The translations under genes and the position numbers were made by a program. Positions 1 to 9,239 of a stretch of 64,000 nt of DNA are shown here, one piece after another. The DNA comes from Candidatus Obscuribacterales bacterium (GTDB lineage: Bacteria > Cyanobacteriota > Vampirovibrionia > Obscuribacterales > Obscuribacteraceae), in assembly GCA_021732085.1 (NCBI GenBank), contig JAKFVQ010000020.1, positions 172,926 to 236,925 of the forward strand. The letters run 5' to 3'. Under the pieces are notes generated by a model. It was not told where the DNA came from. It did not search any database and saw only the letters and a program-made list of their open reading frames with translations. Each line of letters begins with the position of its first letter. Within the stretch, counting starts at the first letter, position 1.

Positions 1-1
1 T

Positions 2-1411
2 TTGCAAGCTTCAGGCGAGCACGTCGGTTTACCACCCGGTTTGATGGGCAATTCGGAAGTTGGGCATTTGAATATTGGTGCCGGACGCGTTGTCATTCAG
101 AAGCTCACCCTGATTTCGCAAACCATTATCGACGGCACATTTTTCAAGAATCCAGTGTTCACAGCTGCAATCGATCGCGTGCGTGCTACCAATGGAACCT
201 TACATATATTTGGATTAGTTAGCGATGGTTGTGTTCACTCCAGCCCCGATCATTTGGATGGTTTGCTGGAGCTGGCGTCGCGAGAGAAAGTGGCGAAATT
301 GGTTGTGCACCCGATCTTGGATGGGCGAGACACACCACCGCGTTCAGCCAAGAGGTTCATGCGCGAGTTGGAAGAAAAGTTGGCAAAGATCGGCGGCAAG
401 ATTGGCGTTGTGTGCGGTCGTTATTACGCAATGGATCGCGATAAGCGCTGGGATCGAATTGAAAAATACTGGCGCGCGCTCGTTCTGAGCGAAGGATTGC
501 CGGCAGCCTCCGCAGTCGAAGCTGTGGAGAATGGCTATGAGCGCGATGAGAATGACGAATTCATCGTGCCGAATATTGTAAATGCAATTCCTCTAACTGA
601 TGGGGACGCGATGATCTGTTTCAACTTTCGACCGGATCGCGTCAGGCAAATCAGCCGTGTAATGACCACGCGCGATTTTATGGATTTTTATCGCCCGACT
701 GTGCCGGACATTTATTACGCTTGCATGACCGAATATGACAGTAGTTTGAATTTACCGGTAGCTTTTTCACCTGAACAATTGCCTTCTCAGGACATGAAAA
801 ACACATTACCTATGTTTCTCTCTTGTCATCATGTTAAGCAGCTTCACGTAGCTGAAACTGAAAAATATGCTCACGTGACCTACTTCTTGAACGGCGGTGT
901 TGAGGCCGCAAACGATGACGAGGAAAGAGTTTTAGTACCTTCGTTAAAGGTGGCGACCTATGATAAAGCGCCCCTTATGCAAACACCCAAGGTGTGTGAA
1001 ATGGCTTGCGAGGCAATTGAATCCGGCGCATACCCATTCATAGTGATAAATTTTGCTAATCCAGACATGGTAGGTCATACCGGATTTATGGAAGCGGCTG
1101 TCGATGCTGTGAAATCCGTTGATGATGCGTTCGGTGCGCTACTTGAATCAACCCGGAAAATGAACGGAACGCTTGTTATTACTGCAGATCATGGAAATGT
1201 TGAGCAAATGCTCGACTTGAAAACCGGTGAACCTCATACAGCGCACACTACGAACCCGGTACCGCTGATAGTGGCAGGATTCGGTAAGGCGAGTAAGGGT
1301 GGATTTAGGCTATCTGATGGATGTCTTGCCGATGTTGCGCCGACTATCCTTGAAATCATGGAATTCCAGAAGCCTGCAGAGATGACCGGTCGCTCGCTCT
1401 TAATACATTGA
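2..1411 (+). CDS. gpmI: 2,3-bisphosphoglycerate-independent phosphoglycerate mutase (5' end cut by window)
   Basis: Glycolytic/gluconeogenic interconversion of 3- and 2-phosphoglycerate, with two Mn ions and a phosphoserine intermediate. The visible part opens with the nucleophile-serine block GNSEVGHLNIGAGR, then shows DGRDTPP, GRYYAMDRD, the FNFRPDR stretch, NFANPDMVGHTG and the metal-binding TADHGN near the C-terminus. This is the usual motif order of alkaline-phosphatase-superfamily iPGM. Compared with typical 510-550 residue enzymes, about 45-50 N-terminal residues lie outside the window. The TTG at position 2 is therefore internal, not a start. Stop is TGA at 1409-1411. It is followed by a 230-base spacer with no clear terminator. 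Family assignment is very secure. Confidence 0.97.
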   Translation: MQASGEHVGLPPGLMGNSEVGHLNIGAGRVVIQKLTLISQTIIDGTFFKNPVFTAAIDRVRATNGTLHIFGLVSDGCVHSSPDHLDGLLELASREKVAKLVVHPILDGRDTPPRSAKRFMRELEEKLAKIGGKIGVVCGRYYAMDRDKRWDRIEKYWRALVLSEGLPAASAVEAVENGYERDENDEFIVPNIVNAIPLTDGDAMICFNFRPDRVRQISRVMTTRDFMDFYRPTVPDIYYACMTEYDSSLNLPVAFSPEQLPSQDMKNTLPMFLSCHHVKQLHVAETEKYAHVTYFLNGGVEAANDDEERVLVPSLKVATYDKAPLMQTPKVCEMACEAIESGAYPFIVINFANPDMVGHTGFMEAAVDAVKSVDDAFGALLESTRKMNGTLVITADHGNVEQMLDLKTGEPHTAHTTNPVPLIVAGFGKASKGGFRLSDGCLADVAPTILEIMEFQKPAEMTGRSLLIH

Positions 1412-1643
1412 CAACGGAATGCCAACCAATGTTAAACGGCATTATCAATTGTTGCGAAAGCCTGCCGATATATTTAACAGCTGTACAACAAAGTGATTGC
1501 AGACCGCTGGTTTCGGTGTTATCATTGCGGCCGCTTTAGGTTGGCTGCAATTACTAACTTGTCAAATGCAAGTGGTCTAGCCAAACAGGATATTCATCCG
1601 ACGAACAGGCGTAACAAGCAGAAGAAGGAGACGAACACGTTTT

Positions 1644-1907
1644 ATGCTTAAATTCCAAACAATAGCTCTTGCCGCAGCGAGCGTAGTCCTAGCGGCCGCA
1701 CTAACGGCTTGTGGTGGCACCAGCCCGGAAGGTAGCACATCGACTTCGACGGCAGCACCGGACGGCAGCGCAGCAACCTCCACCGCTACCACAACCGATA
1801 CAGCCACCAGCGGTGATGGCTCAGCAACAACAACAACAACAACGACAACAACCAGCACAGAAACAACACCTCCTGCAGGTGAAGCTCCAGCTGGCGAGTC
1901 CAAATAG
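1644..1907 (+). CDS. small Thr/Ser-rich lipoprotein
   Basis: An 87-residue protein with a bacterial lipoprotein signal: basic start MLKF, hydrophobic core, and lipobox LTAC with the Cys at about residue 23. The mature part is low complexity, made of Ser, Thr, Ala and Gly with runs of Thr (an ACA/ACG-rich stretch near 1828-1860), so probably an extended, possibly glycosylated surface tether. AAGGAG at 1625-1630 precedes the ATG by 13 bases, somewhat long. The gene stands alone and is closed by a strong hairpin terminator. No enzymatic domain is visible and function is unknown. Confidence 0.7.
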   Translation: MLKFQTIALAAASVVLAAALTACGGTSPEGSTSTSTAAPDGSAATSTATTTDTATSGDGSATTTTTTTTTSTETTPPAGEAPAGESK

Positions 1908-1954
1908 TTAACTGCTTCGGCAACTAACTAGTTGTTCTAAATAACTGATCTAAA

Positions 1955-1994
1955 ACAAAACCGCACCAAGCCATTGTGCCTGGTGCGGTTTTGT
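1955..1994 (+). terminator. strong hairpin terminator after the lipoprotein gene
   Basis: A perfect 14-bp inverted repeat: ACAAAACCGCACCA at 1955-1968 pairs with TGGTGCGGTTTTGT at 1981-1994, with a 12-base loop. The A-rich left and T-rich right arms make it suitable for both strands. Confidence 0.85.
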
Positions 1995-2463
1995 TCGTTT
2001 TGCTTCGGGGAGCTTTTCAGCAAAATTCGTTGGGTGGGTGTGGATTCGGCTTCTGCCGGATGGCGAGATTTTGCCGGGGCGCGGGCATCTTCCCTTTTTC
2101 GGGGCACGGGCCTCTTCTCGGGGCATGGGCATATTTCTCTTCCGGGGTGCGCGCCGCTTCAGCTACTAATTGCTGGAGTGCGTGCTTTCTGATTTCTGCG
2201 AAGACCGCGCCGACTCTTTGCAATTGGCATTTCTATACTCCAAAAATTGTCCATATTTGGAGCTTATAGATGCCATCCGGCAAATGTGCTCTTTCGATTA
2301 CGGTGAAATGAGCTTGAAATGTTCGTGAATGAAAACAACTTCCATTTTGCGCAAGCATCCGATTTATCAGCCAGCTTTTTCCTGCGCCGACATGGATAAT
2401 TTACGGGTCTACTCAATGGTCTGTGCTAGAACGCGAAGAGAATCCACTTCAAGAAGAGCGCCC
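1995..2463. other. intergenic stretch, no supported gene
   Basis: About 470 bases between the lipoprotein terminator and the next stop codon. Short open frames exist on both strands but have poor composition and no ribosome-binding site. I see no RNA gene or repeat here. Confidence 0.5.
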
Positions 2464-3399
2464 TTATTTATAGTTTGAGCGATGGATTTCGCGATAGCGT
2501 GAGTAAGGCGTTCTGCCGTTCTCGCGTTCGCTGGAGACTGCGCGAATGCGGCCTCCAGCCATGTAAACTCGTGAGCCATCGTTGAAGATGATTGTCTGGT
2601 TGTAGCCATCCTTGCTCTGAGTCCACGATGCTACATTGCCCTCGACCGAGAATGTGCCATCTGGATTTGTTACTATCTGCCCTTGTCCATTTTGATAAGT
2701 CTCATGGCCGTTTTCATCAAAACGATAGCTATCGTTGCCGACTACTTCGGTTCGGTCCCCGCCTTGCGGTGCATCCAGGGGCTGCATCATAGATTGCAGC
2801 ATATTTTCGTTTTGGAAGAATGGATCGTACTGATCGCGCTTCTTGTCGCCAGGCTCCTTACCCTCGTTTGACTTGTCGCCAGCTTCCTTGTCGAACTTGC
2901 CGCCAACAGGATCCCTGCCTTCCTTTTGATTGTCGATTGTCAGAGATGGCATCGGATACGCATCACCACGCGCGGTATCGCTTGGGTAGGCATCGCCACG
3001 TGCAGTGTTGCTGGGGTAGGCATCGCCACGTGAAGTGTTGCTGGGGTAGGCATCGCCACGTGCAGTGTTGCTGGGGTAGGCATCGCCGCGTGCAGTGTTG
3101 CTTGCATAAGCGTCGCCGTGTGCTTGGTCCTTGCCCTTGTTGTCGCCGCTCTTTGTTCTGATGGGTTCGTCAACAGCCCCGTTTGTTCTGCCTGTTTGAT
3201 CTGATGCTGAGTTAGCTCTGCCAGTTTGATCGCTGGCACCATTAGTCCGGCTGCTTTGATCGCTTGATGAGTTGATCCTGCTAGTTTGATCACTCCAAAT
3301 TTCTGATCTGAAATTGTCGGCGCTTTCTGTCGCGGCTGATGAGGCTGAATCGCCTCCCTTTAGCTGCGACTTCTCATTATTGTTTTCGACATCTGCCAT
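2464..3399 (-). CDS. decapeptide-repeat protein of unknown function
   Basis: A 311-residue hydrophilic protein without signal peptide or membrane segment. Start chosen at ATG 3399 (MADVENNN) because AGGGAG lies 9 bases upstream; the ATG at 3408 directly abuts that site. Two unrelated decapeptide repeat blocks follow each other. Five units of the type SDQTGRTNGA are encoded at about 3145-3294, and five full plus one partial unit of GDAYPSNTAR at about 2953-3117; each unit is 30 bp in DNA. A charged Lys/Glu/Gly linker leads to a C-terminal region of about 80 residues with YRFDENGHETY and NPDGTFSVEG elements, probably a small beta-rich domain of YD-repeat-like composition. The repeats suggest recent slippage expansion. 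I do not recognise a family. Confidence 0.7.
   Translation of the reverse strand: MADVENNNEKSQLKGGDSASSAATESADNFRSEIWSDQTSRINSSSDQSSRTNGASDQTGRANSASDQTGRTNGAVDEPIRTKSGDNKGKDQAHGDAYASNTARGDAYPSNTARGDAYPSNTSRGDAYPSNTARGDAYPSDTARGDAYPMPSLTIDNQKEGRDPVGGKFDKEAGDKSNEGKEPGDKKRDQYDPFFQNENMLQSMMQPLDAPQGGDRTEVVGNDSYRFDENGHETYQNGQGQIVTNPDGTFSVEGNVASWTQSKDGYNQTIIFNDGSRVYMAGGRIRAVSSERENGRTPYSRYREIHRSNYK
2953..3117 (-). repeat. 30-bp in-frame tandem repeat encoding GDAYPSNTAR
   Basis: Five full and one partial 30-bp unit inside the decapeptide-repeat gene. Units differ mainly in one codon (Ala/Pro, Asn/Asp, Ala/Ser), so the array is recent or kept similar by selection. Confidence 0.85.
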
Positions 3400-3901
3400 A
3401 GTAATCATCTCCCTGAAGCAATTGAGCCGGTTGTAAATCTGAAGGTTTTCTGCTTCCTATATATTGGAGCTCCGGCGAACCTGCAGTTGCGAGGCATTCA
3501 AAATGCTGTTTATTCGCTTGACTGCAAGAACATTTTGCCTCCAGTTTCAGGAGAATTTTATGTGGTGGCATACAGAGTTGAATTTGTAAAACTAGCATTC
3601 ATGCGCCGCGCCGAAGGAGTAATTCGCTTGTGGCTACTGTCGAATTATTCAGTTGGATGCAATAATGCTCTTGTGTGGTGTCCGCTTTTGCTTGATTAGC
3701 AAAGGTTTCGGGATGTAACAAGGCTGGGAAGAATTAGGGAGAATCGCTGCGGAAATCTTGGGAGAAATCTGGGAGATTGAAATTCTTTGCAATCTTGCAT
3801 CAACATACGCTGCTGGCAAAGCAAGAAATGTTTGTTTGCTTGGGAGAATTCTAGGAGAAATGCGGACGCTGCAAAGGTATAATTAGCTCAGCTCTTGTCA
3901 G
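3400..3901. other. intergenic stretch with GGGAGAA-type direct repeats
   Basis: Divergent promoter region between the decapeptide-repeat gene and the DUF2993-like gene. Around 3730-3860 it holds several imperfect copies of a purine-rich GGGAGAAATCT-like word, including one with GCGGAAATCT. No gene or RNA is supported. Confidence 0.4.
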
Positions 3902-5050
3902 GTGCGAATGATGTTTGGTGTTGAGAAGAGAAAAGCCAACGGCTTCTGTTTGCTTCGCAAAGCATTTCCTATTAGCGCGTTGTTGACTTGTGTGCTCGTT
4001 GCACCTTCAGTGGAGGCGCAGGGCCGGTTCACGCAAAACGGACAGCAATATTCGGCACAGCAGCAAGGCGCGCAATTTCAGATGCAGGGCGGTCAACCGT
4101 ATCCAACGCAGGGCATGCCATTTCAGGGGCAAGGCTCCACTCAATATCTAGTTCCAAATCAGCAACAATACGTGCCACAACAGATGCCCGAGCAGGCTTA
4201 CCCAGTCCAGCAAGCAGCTCCGCAATTTGGCGCACCGAATATGGTGCCAGGTGGAGCTGTTGCCAGACCTGTTGCACCGAACGGCTTCGTTGATCTAAAT
4301 ACTGGGCGTTTTGGTCGACTCGATTTCAACATCGCAAATGGACGCTTTCAAGACAGCAGCGTGGATAATTTGCGCGTGATTGCCAGTGAACTCGATATGG
4401 CGAGAGGGCAGCTCGGTGGAATCGATGTTCAAGTGACCGGCGGGCACTTTCGTGAGTTTACGATTGACCAGTTGCGGATAGCATCTTCTGGTGCTCTTAT
4501 GTTTTCAACCGAAGCGTTTTTGAACAATCGCGTTCTGGAATTCACCCAACCGATAAATGCAAATGTCGCAGTAGTTTTTACGCAGAAGAGCTTGAATCAA
4601 TTTCTTTCTTCACCGGCATCTTTGCAGATGCTTTCCTCGGGCGCGACCAACCACTTGGGTGGTTTTCTAAGTCAAATTGTCGGCAGCGCACTGCAAGTAA
4701 AGTTTCAATCCGCCGCAGTTAAATTGATGCCCGAGGATCGGATCCAAACTGATGTGAATGTGCTCGTCAATTTGATGAATGTCGAAACTGCCGTGCCACT
4801 TTCTTTGAGCACCCGCTTGCTCTTGCAAGATGGCTGGATCTCGATGGCCGATACAAGCATTCTCACATCAGGGCAGGCTCTGCCTCCGGAAATGTCATCG
4901 ATGATTGTGCAGCGTTTGAATAAGCTCGCTGATTGGGGAAAGAACAACCCTGATCTTCGATTCTCTTTCAATCAATTAAAAGTCTATCCGGGCGATCGCT
5001 TCGAGCTTGGCGGCACCGCATTCATCAAGCGCCTGCGCTTTGGAAACTGA
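3902..5050 (+). CDS. secreted DUF2993 (LmeA-like) family protein
   Basis: A 382-residue exported protein. A basic N-terminus and hydrophobic stretch (ISALLTCVLVAPSVEA, about residues 25-40) form a signal peptide with likely cleavage at VEA. A Gln/Pro/Met-rich linker spans residues 40-130. The rest resembles DUF2993, a lipid-binding-like fold found in actinobacteria (LmeA) and cyanobacteria: paired repeats such as GRFGRLDFNIANGRF and DNLRVIASELDMARGQ, then VVFTQKSLNQFL and a C-terminal beta region. Start may be GTG 3902 or the ATGs at 3908/3911. Known relatives act on periplasmic or membrane lipids; that role here is inference. No operon partner is visible. Confidence 0.7.
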   Translation: MRMMFGVEKRKANGFCLLRKAFPISALLTCVLVAPSVEAQGRFTQNGQQYSAQQQGAQFQMQGGQPYPTQGMPFQGQGSTQYLVPNQQQYVPQQMPEQAYPVQQAAPQFGAPNMVPGGAVARPVAPNGFVDLNTGRFGRLDFNIANGRFQDSSVDNLRVIASELDMARGQLGGIDVQVTGGHFREFTIDQLRIASSGALMFSTEAFLNNRVLEFTQPINANVAVVFTQKSLNQFLSSPASLQMLSSGATNHLGGFLSQIVGSALQVKFQSAAVKLMPEDRIQTDVNVLVNLMNVETAVPLSLSTRLLLQDGWISMADTSILTSGQALPPEMSSMIVQRLNKLADWGKNNPDLRFSFNQLKVYPGDRFELGGTAFIKRLRFGN

Positions 5051-5093
5051 AGTTGATTTGCTCTTCTGCTCGTTCTGATCAAGAGCACTTCAA

Positions 5094-6023
5094 TTATTTT
5101 GAATGCAAGAGACTAACTCCGGCGAGCTTTTTTTCAGGCAATGCATTTGAATCATGGTTGATGAACTTATTCAAAAACGCAATGCTGTAGTGATTTATGA
5201 GTTCCTTTTGTTGCGTGTCTGTGTTCATATTCGAAAAGGAAAAGTGTCCGGCCTTTTCGAACTCGACGAGGTAACATGGAGCGGCGGTTTGGGCGAAGGC
5301 ACCGTTTGGACGTTTGAGGAACGGAGCAACTCCGAGATCTCGCGTTCCTGTTTGATACATCACAGGTATTGATAATTCGGATAAAGTTTTATGCGCCACG
5401 AATGGTTCGCTGTAAGGAGATAATGCCAGAACCGCTTTCACGTTTTCCAGTTTCCAGCTTGGCCAGGCCCCTGCTAACCCCAAAACTGTGTAGCCGCCCA
5501 GCGAGTGCCCCGCCAAAGCTAAATTAGTCCAGTCAATTTGAGAATCCCATCCGGGAGAGTTGTGAAGCGCGGCAATGATCTTTTTGATGTCATCACGTCG
5601 ACCTATATATGTTTTGTCTGTCCATTTAGCTGCCGAACGTAAGTCAACTTCCGGCTTGCTGAGCCCGTGTGTCCCACCCATTGCATCTTGGTGATTGGGC
5701 GCAATTACAAGGTAGCCAGCTGCAGCCAGTGCCTTCATCAAGAAGATACTCTGTGTGTTTATTCCATGAAGTCCGTGCGAAAAGATTATCAACGGATGAG
5801 GTTGAGTTCCAGGCTTCGGCCTCCAAACTGCGCATTTTATCCCAGCGATTGATGTTTTCTGGCAATAACAGGAGCGGTACTCGCTATTCTCCTCGTGCGC
5901 GCGCCTTTGAAGTTGCGCTTTTATTCTGGCTCTTAGATTCTCTTGAGCAGCTGCTGGGTTTGTCGGTACCATAAGTGGGGTTAAAATCAATAGAACTGAA
6001 ACGAAGGAAAGACCTTTCCACAT
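5094..6023 (-). CDS. secreted alpha/beta hydrolase (PAF-acetylhydrolase/dienelactone-hydrolase-like)
   Basis: A 309-residue protein with a signal peptide (MWKGLSFVSVLLILTPLM ending near PAAAQ). The catalytic domain shows HGLHG as an oxyanion-type loop, nucleophile elbow GHSLGGY, a probable acid in YQTGTRDLG, and a late His in AGHFSF. This order matches alpha/beta hydrolases that cleave short-chain esters. ATG 6023 is chosen because a GGGGGAG site precedes it and the signal peptide begins there; an open frame continues upstream to 6074 but adds nothing typical. It follows the multicopper oxidase gene by 67 bases on the same strand and may be the third gene of that operon. Substrate unknown. 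Confidence 0.8.
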   Translation of the reverse strand: MWKGLSFVSVLLILTPLMVPTNPAAAQENLRARIKAQLQRRAHEENSEYRSCYCQKTSIAGIKCAVWRPKPGTQPHPLIIFSHGLHGINTQSIFLMKALAAAGYLVIAPNHQDAMGGTHGLSKPEVDLRSAAKWTDKTYIGRRDDIKKIIAALHNSPGWDSQIDWTNLALAGHSLGGYTVLGLAGAWPSWKLENVKAVLALSPYSEPFVAHKTLSELSIPVMYQTGTRDLGVAPFLKRPNGAFAQTAAPCYLVEFEKAGHFSFSNMNTDTQQKELINHYSIAFLNKFINHDSNALPEKKLAGVSLLHSK

Positions 6024-6090
6024 GTGCTCCCCCTGCGTTTGTGTGCCTCGAATTGGATTGATTCTTCCAAGCATTATTGTTCTGTATTAG

Positions 6091-7605
6091 TTATCCCGAG
6101 TGTTTATTGTAGCGTCCTTGAGCTATCGCGTCGAAGATTTCGCCGGGCTCGATGTGGGCATTGCTGTTCATCACGCGCTCGTAGAGCTCGTCGGGTAATA
6201 CTCGTAGCACTGTCATCAAGCCGTGCACACCAGTTGCCCAGTGCTTACGCATGCCGCGAGCTTCGCGTTTCATCATGACGCGCATCATTGATTCCATTGT
6301 CATCTCTGGCGAGTTCATCATGCCCTGCATTTCTTGTGGATAGCCGGGGACTGCAAATTCTGGTTGACTCAGGGCGTTCTGTGGAGGTGGAACGTGCAGT
6401 GGTTGGTTCTGGTATGCCTGGGCGCTATGAGCTGGGCGGATGCGCGGGCCGATTTGTCTGACCATGTGATTCATCATATGGTGAACCATGTGGCAGTGGA
6501 AAATCCAATCGCCTGGATTGTTGGCGATGAACTCGAAGTCTTGTGCCATTGCAACGCCTACGAGTGTGTTGTTTCGAGGAATCCATGCGGAATCAGGAAT
6601 TCGACCACCTTCTGTACCGGTGAGCCAGAATGTGTGCCCGTGAAAGTGAATCGGATGATGTTGCATTGGGCTGAAGTTTACGAGGCGAACACGAACGCGT
6701 TCTCCGTGCCTTGCCACCATCGGGGTGGTGAATGGACCCGAGCGCCCGTTGATTGTATGCCAGTTCCAATCCATCAGGCTTGAATCGGCAATGCTTGCGT
6801 TTGGTGGCACGAAGAAATTTTGGTACATCAATGCGAAATCGCGATCCACAGGTGGATCGAAAGCAACTCTTGGGTGCGCGATTAGGAAGCCTGCCATGCC
6901 CATCGCTTCCTGCATCGCGACGTGCGAATGGTAGAAGAATGTGCCCGTTTGGTGGAGGTCAAATTCGTATACGAACGTCTTTCCTGGTGGGATAAGATCC
7001 TGTACAAGACCGGGGACGCCATCCATCGCGACTGGAAGTTCGATGCCGTGAAGGTGAAGGGATGTGTTTTCTGGTAGCTCGTTATGGAATACGATGCGGA
7101 CTCGGTCTCCCTGGAATACCTCGATTGTAGGACCGGGCAAACTGCCGTTGTAGCCCCAAACGTCGATGAATGTGCCGGGTAGAAATTCGCGTTTCACTGG
7201 TGTGGCACGCAAATGGAATTCCTTTGCTCCGCGTACCATTTTGTAATCCAGTTTTTCGAGGTCGGGTGTTTCTACCGGCACCGGTGCTAAGCCGGATTTG
7301 CGTATGCCTGGCATGAGCTTCCCGCAATAGTGATCGCTTCCAGGAGGTCCGCCATAGCTCGGTTTGTAGCGTGAAAACGAACTGAAATCCTTGTTCGACC
7401 CTGTTGGAGTTGGCGTCGTTTTGCTGCGCTTTTGTGCCTGAGGCTTTGTAGTGGGAGGTGGATCGGCTGTCATTCCAGGCATTTGCATCGGTGACATTGC
7501 GTTTGCATCTGGGGCCGCCATTGCATTCATCAGTGCACCGAATCCTGCGGCGGCTGAGACTTTCTCTATGAAATCTCGACGAGTAGTTTTTTCGTTCTTC
7601 TTCAT
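6091..7605 (-). CDS. Tat-exported two-domain multicopper oxidase
   Basis: A 504-residue enzyme. A twin-arginine signal (RRDFIEKVSAAAGF, residues 9-22) implies folded export with copper already loaded. The first cupredoxin domain (about 140-245) carries HLHG (His184/186) and YHSH (His226/228); the second (about 255-385) carries HPIHFHGH (317-324) and HCHMVHHMMNHM, giving type-1 ligands Cys371, His376 and Met381. Only about 90 residues separate the two halves, so this is a two-domain rather than three-domain oxidase. A Met-rich, probably helical extension of about 120 residues follows, with many Met pairs, plausibly Cu(I)-binding. It lies 44 bases after the Met-rich efflux gene. Likely role: periplasmic Cu(I) oxidation and detoxification (inference). 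Confidence 0.88.
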   Translation of the reverse strand: MKKNEKTTRRDFIEKVSAAAGFGALMNAMAAPDANAMSPMQMPGMTADPPPTTKPQAQKRSKTTPTPTGSNKDFSSFSRYKPSYGGPPGSDHYCGKLMPGIRKSGLAPVPVETPDLEKLDYKMVRGAKEFHLRATPVKREFLPGTFIDVWGYNGSLPGPTIEVFQGDRVRIVFHNELPENTSLHLHGIELPVAMDGVPGLVQDLIPPGKTFVYEFDLHQTGTFFYHSHVAMQEAMGMAGFLIAHPRVAFDPPVDRDFALMYQNFFVPPNASIADSSLMDWNWHTINGRSGPFTTPMVARHGERVRVRLVNFSPMQHHPIHFHGHTFWLTGTEGGRIPDSAWIPRNNTLVGVAMAQDFEFIANNPGDWIFHCHMVHHMMNHMVRQIGPRIRPAHSAQAYQNQPLHVPPPQNALSQPEFAVPGYPQEMQGMMNSPEMTMESMMRVMMKREARGMRKHWATGVHGLMTVLRVLPDELYERVMNSNAHIEPGEIFDAIAQGRYNKHSG

Positions 7606-7649
7606 AGTGCAGTCTCTTCGGTGATAGTGTTTAGGATTCTCAGGATAGA

Positions 7650-9239
7650 TTATCGTGGGTTCGGCGTAGCATCGATATGTCCAGGCGGTGTCACCCCTGG
7701 CGGTGCCACCAATCCACCAGTAAGAACGAAACCGCGCAATTCGGTTTCTGCTTTCTTTAGCTCGGCAAGATGGTCGATGTAAGTAAGCTTGGCGCTGAGC
7801 ATATCTCGCTGTGCATCCAAAACTACGGGCCAGTCGGTTCGCACATTTTGATAACTCTGCAGTTGCAATTGATATCTTTTCACTGCGGCTGGAACAATCG
7901 TATTGCGGTATCCGTCGACGTGTTGCTTTGCCGTGGTGTAGGTGCGGAATTGTTCTGCTAATTTGCTGCGCAGTTGGAGTTCGACTAGTTTTACTTGGGC
8001 CTGTTGTCGTGTTAGATCCGCGCGCGCTTGAATTATGGTGCCCTGATTTCTATTGAACACTGGAAGATTTGTCATGCTTGCAGTGGCGACAGCGGTCATG
8101 CTTTTGTCGATTTGATCGTATCCTGGTCCAGCGCAAAGGAGAAGATTCGGCACACGCTGGCGTAATTCTCTTGAAACCGTGATCTCATCTGAATGAAGCT
8201 TCGCTTTCGCTTCGCCAAGCTCCGGGCTCCCGGCGATGGTGTCATGCAGCACCCTGCTCCAGTTGCTTACGTTCGCTTCATCTTCGAGTTGTCCATCTAG
8301 GGGCGCAAGTTCGGCTTCAATTCCTACAACGCATGTGAGCTGTTGCCAATGAAATTGAAGGTCGTTTTGCGCAGCCATCAATCGCAATTTCGCCCGCTCC
8401 AGTTCTGCATTCACTTGTTGGATATCGGCGTGATTCGCCTCACCTGTGTTCAACATTTCGCGGCGTGTGACCCATGAATCCTGTGCGGAATTGACAAAAT
8501 CCTGATGCACGCTTACTTTGTGCATCGCCGCCAGCGTTTTGTAAAATTCGACTGCGACGTCATTCATGACGCGAAGTTGCTGCGCTTTCTCTTGTTGCTC
8601 CGCTGCCGTTTGACGAGCCTGATATTTCTTGCGGCTGTATTTCAACTTGCCACCAAGTACTACTTCTTGTTGCAACATGCCGCCCTGAAATTCACCCATG
8701 CCAGCATTGCGCACGCCCATGAGTTGCCCGGAGTAGGCGAGATCGGGATTTCGCCAGAGCCCTGCTTGAAGGGCTTTGCCTCTCTCCCCGTCAACCTGCG
8801 CGTGTGCTTGAATCAAAGTCGGATTATTTTTCGTCGCCAGAGCCTGAAGCTGAGGTAGCGTATATGGTGCCCCAGTCAAGAAGTTGATTTCTCGATCCAG
8901 AATCTGCACTAGAGCAGTTGCATCCCACGAACTGCTTTGCTGACCTCCGTTGCCAGCTGGAATCGGCGGACGCATGTCCATTCCGCCCATGTGCATATTG
9001 CCCATATCCATGTTGTTTTGCGGCGGAGAATCAGTTGGCGCCATGTTCTTCTTCGCCGGACTCTTGGGCTTCCCACTCATGTCCATAGGACCCTTCATGT
9101 TCATCCCGCTCATGTCCATATCCATGGGCATCTTCATCCCCGGCATTGAACTTTCCGCCGCGAAAGAATTCGAACCGCATACGAAAAATATGCAACAGAT
9201 AGCGAATTGAATTCTAGTGAAACGGGCTTCCATGCCCAA
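7650..9239 (-). CDS. TolC/CzcC-type outer-membrane efflux protein with Met-rich N-terminus
   Basis: A 529-residue protein. A signal peptide (about residues 8-28) is followed by a segment (about 30-95) extremely rich in Met, Asp and Gly, with words such as MPGMKMPMDMDMSGMNM and MGNMHMGGMDM, like copper-binding Mets motifs. The remainder (from about 118) is an outer-membrane efflux domain: TLPQLQALATKNNPTL opening, two long alpha-hairpin repeats, NLPVFNRNQGTI at the beta-barrel turn, and AQRDMLSAKLTYIDHLAELKKAE near the end. Start is TTG 9239 or ATG 9233; no clear ribosome site. First gene of the run with the multicopper oxidase. No RND pump or adaptor gene is in the window, so its inner-membrane partner must be elsewhere. 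Confidence 0.85.
   Translation of the reverse strand: MGMEARFTRIQFAICCIFFVCGSNSFAAESSMPGMKMPMDMDMSGMNMKGPMDMSGKPKSPAKKNMAPTDSPPQNNMDMGNMHMGGMDMRPPIPAGNGGQQSSSWDATALVQILDREINFLTGAPYTLPQLQALATKNNPTLIQAHAQVDGERGKALQAGLWRNPDLAYSGQLMGVRNAGMGEFQGGMLQQEVVLGGKLKYSRKKYQARQTAAEQQEKAQQLRVMNDVAVEFYKTLAAMHKVSVHQDFVNSAQDSWVTRREMLNTGEANHADIQQVNAELERAKLRLMAAQNDLQFHWQQLTCVVGIEAELAPLDGQLEDEANVSNWSRVLHDTIAGSPELGEAKAKLHSDEITVSRELRQRVPNLLLCAGPGYDQIDKSMTAVATASMTNLPVFNRNQGTIIQARADLTRQQAQVKLVELQLRSKLAEQFRTYTTAKQHVDGYRNTIVPAAVKRYQLQLQSYQNVRTDWPVVLDAQRDMLSAKLTYIDHLAELKKAETELRGFVLTGGLVAPPGVTPPGHIDATPNPR

Noticed and set aside
1976..2269. 97-codon plus-strand open frame after the lipoprotein terminator
   Set aside because: Starts inside the terminator hairpin, Cys/Phe/Gly-rich, and no ribosome site.
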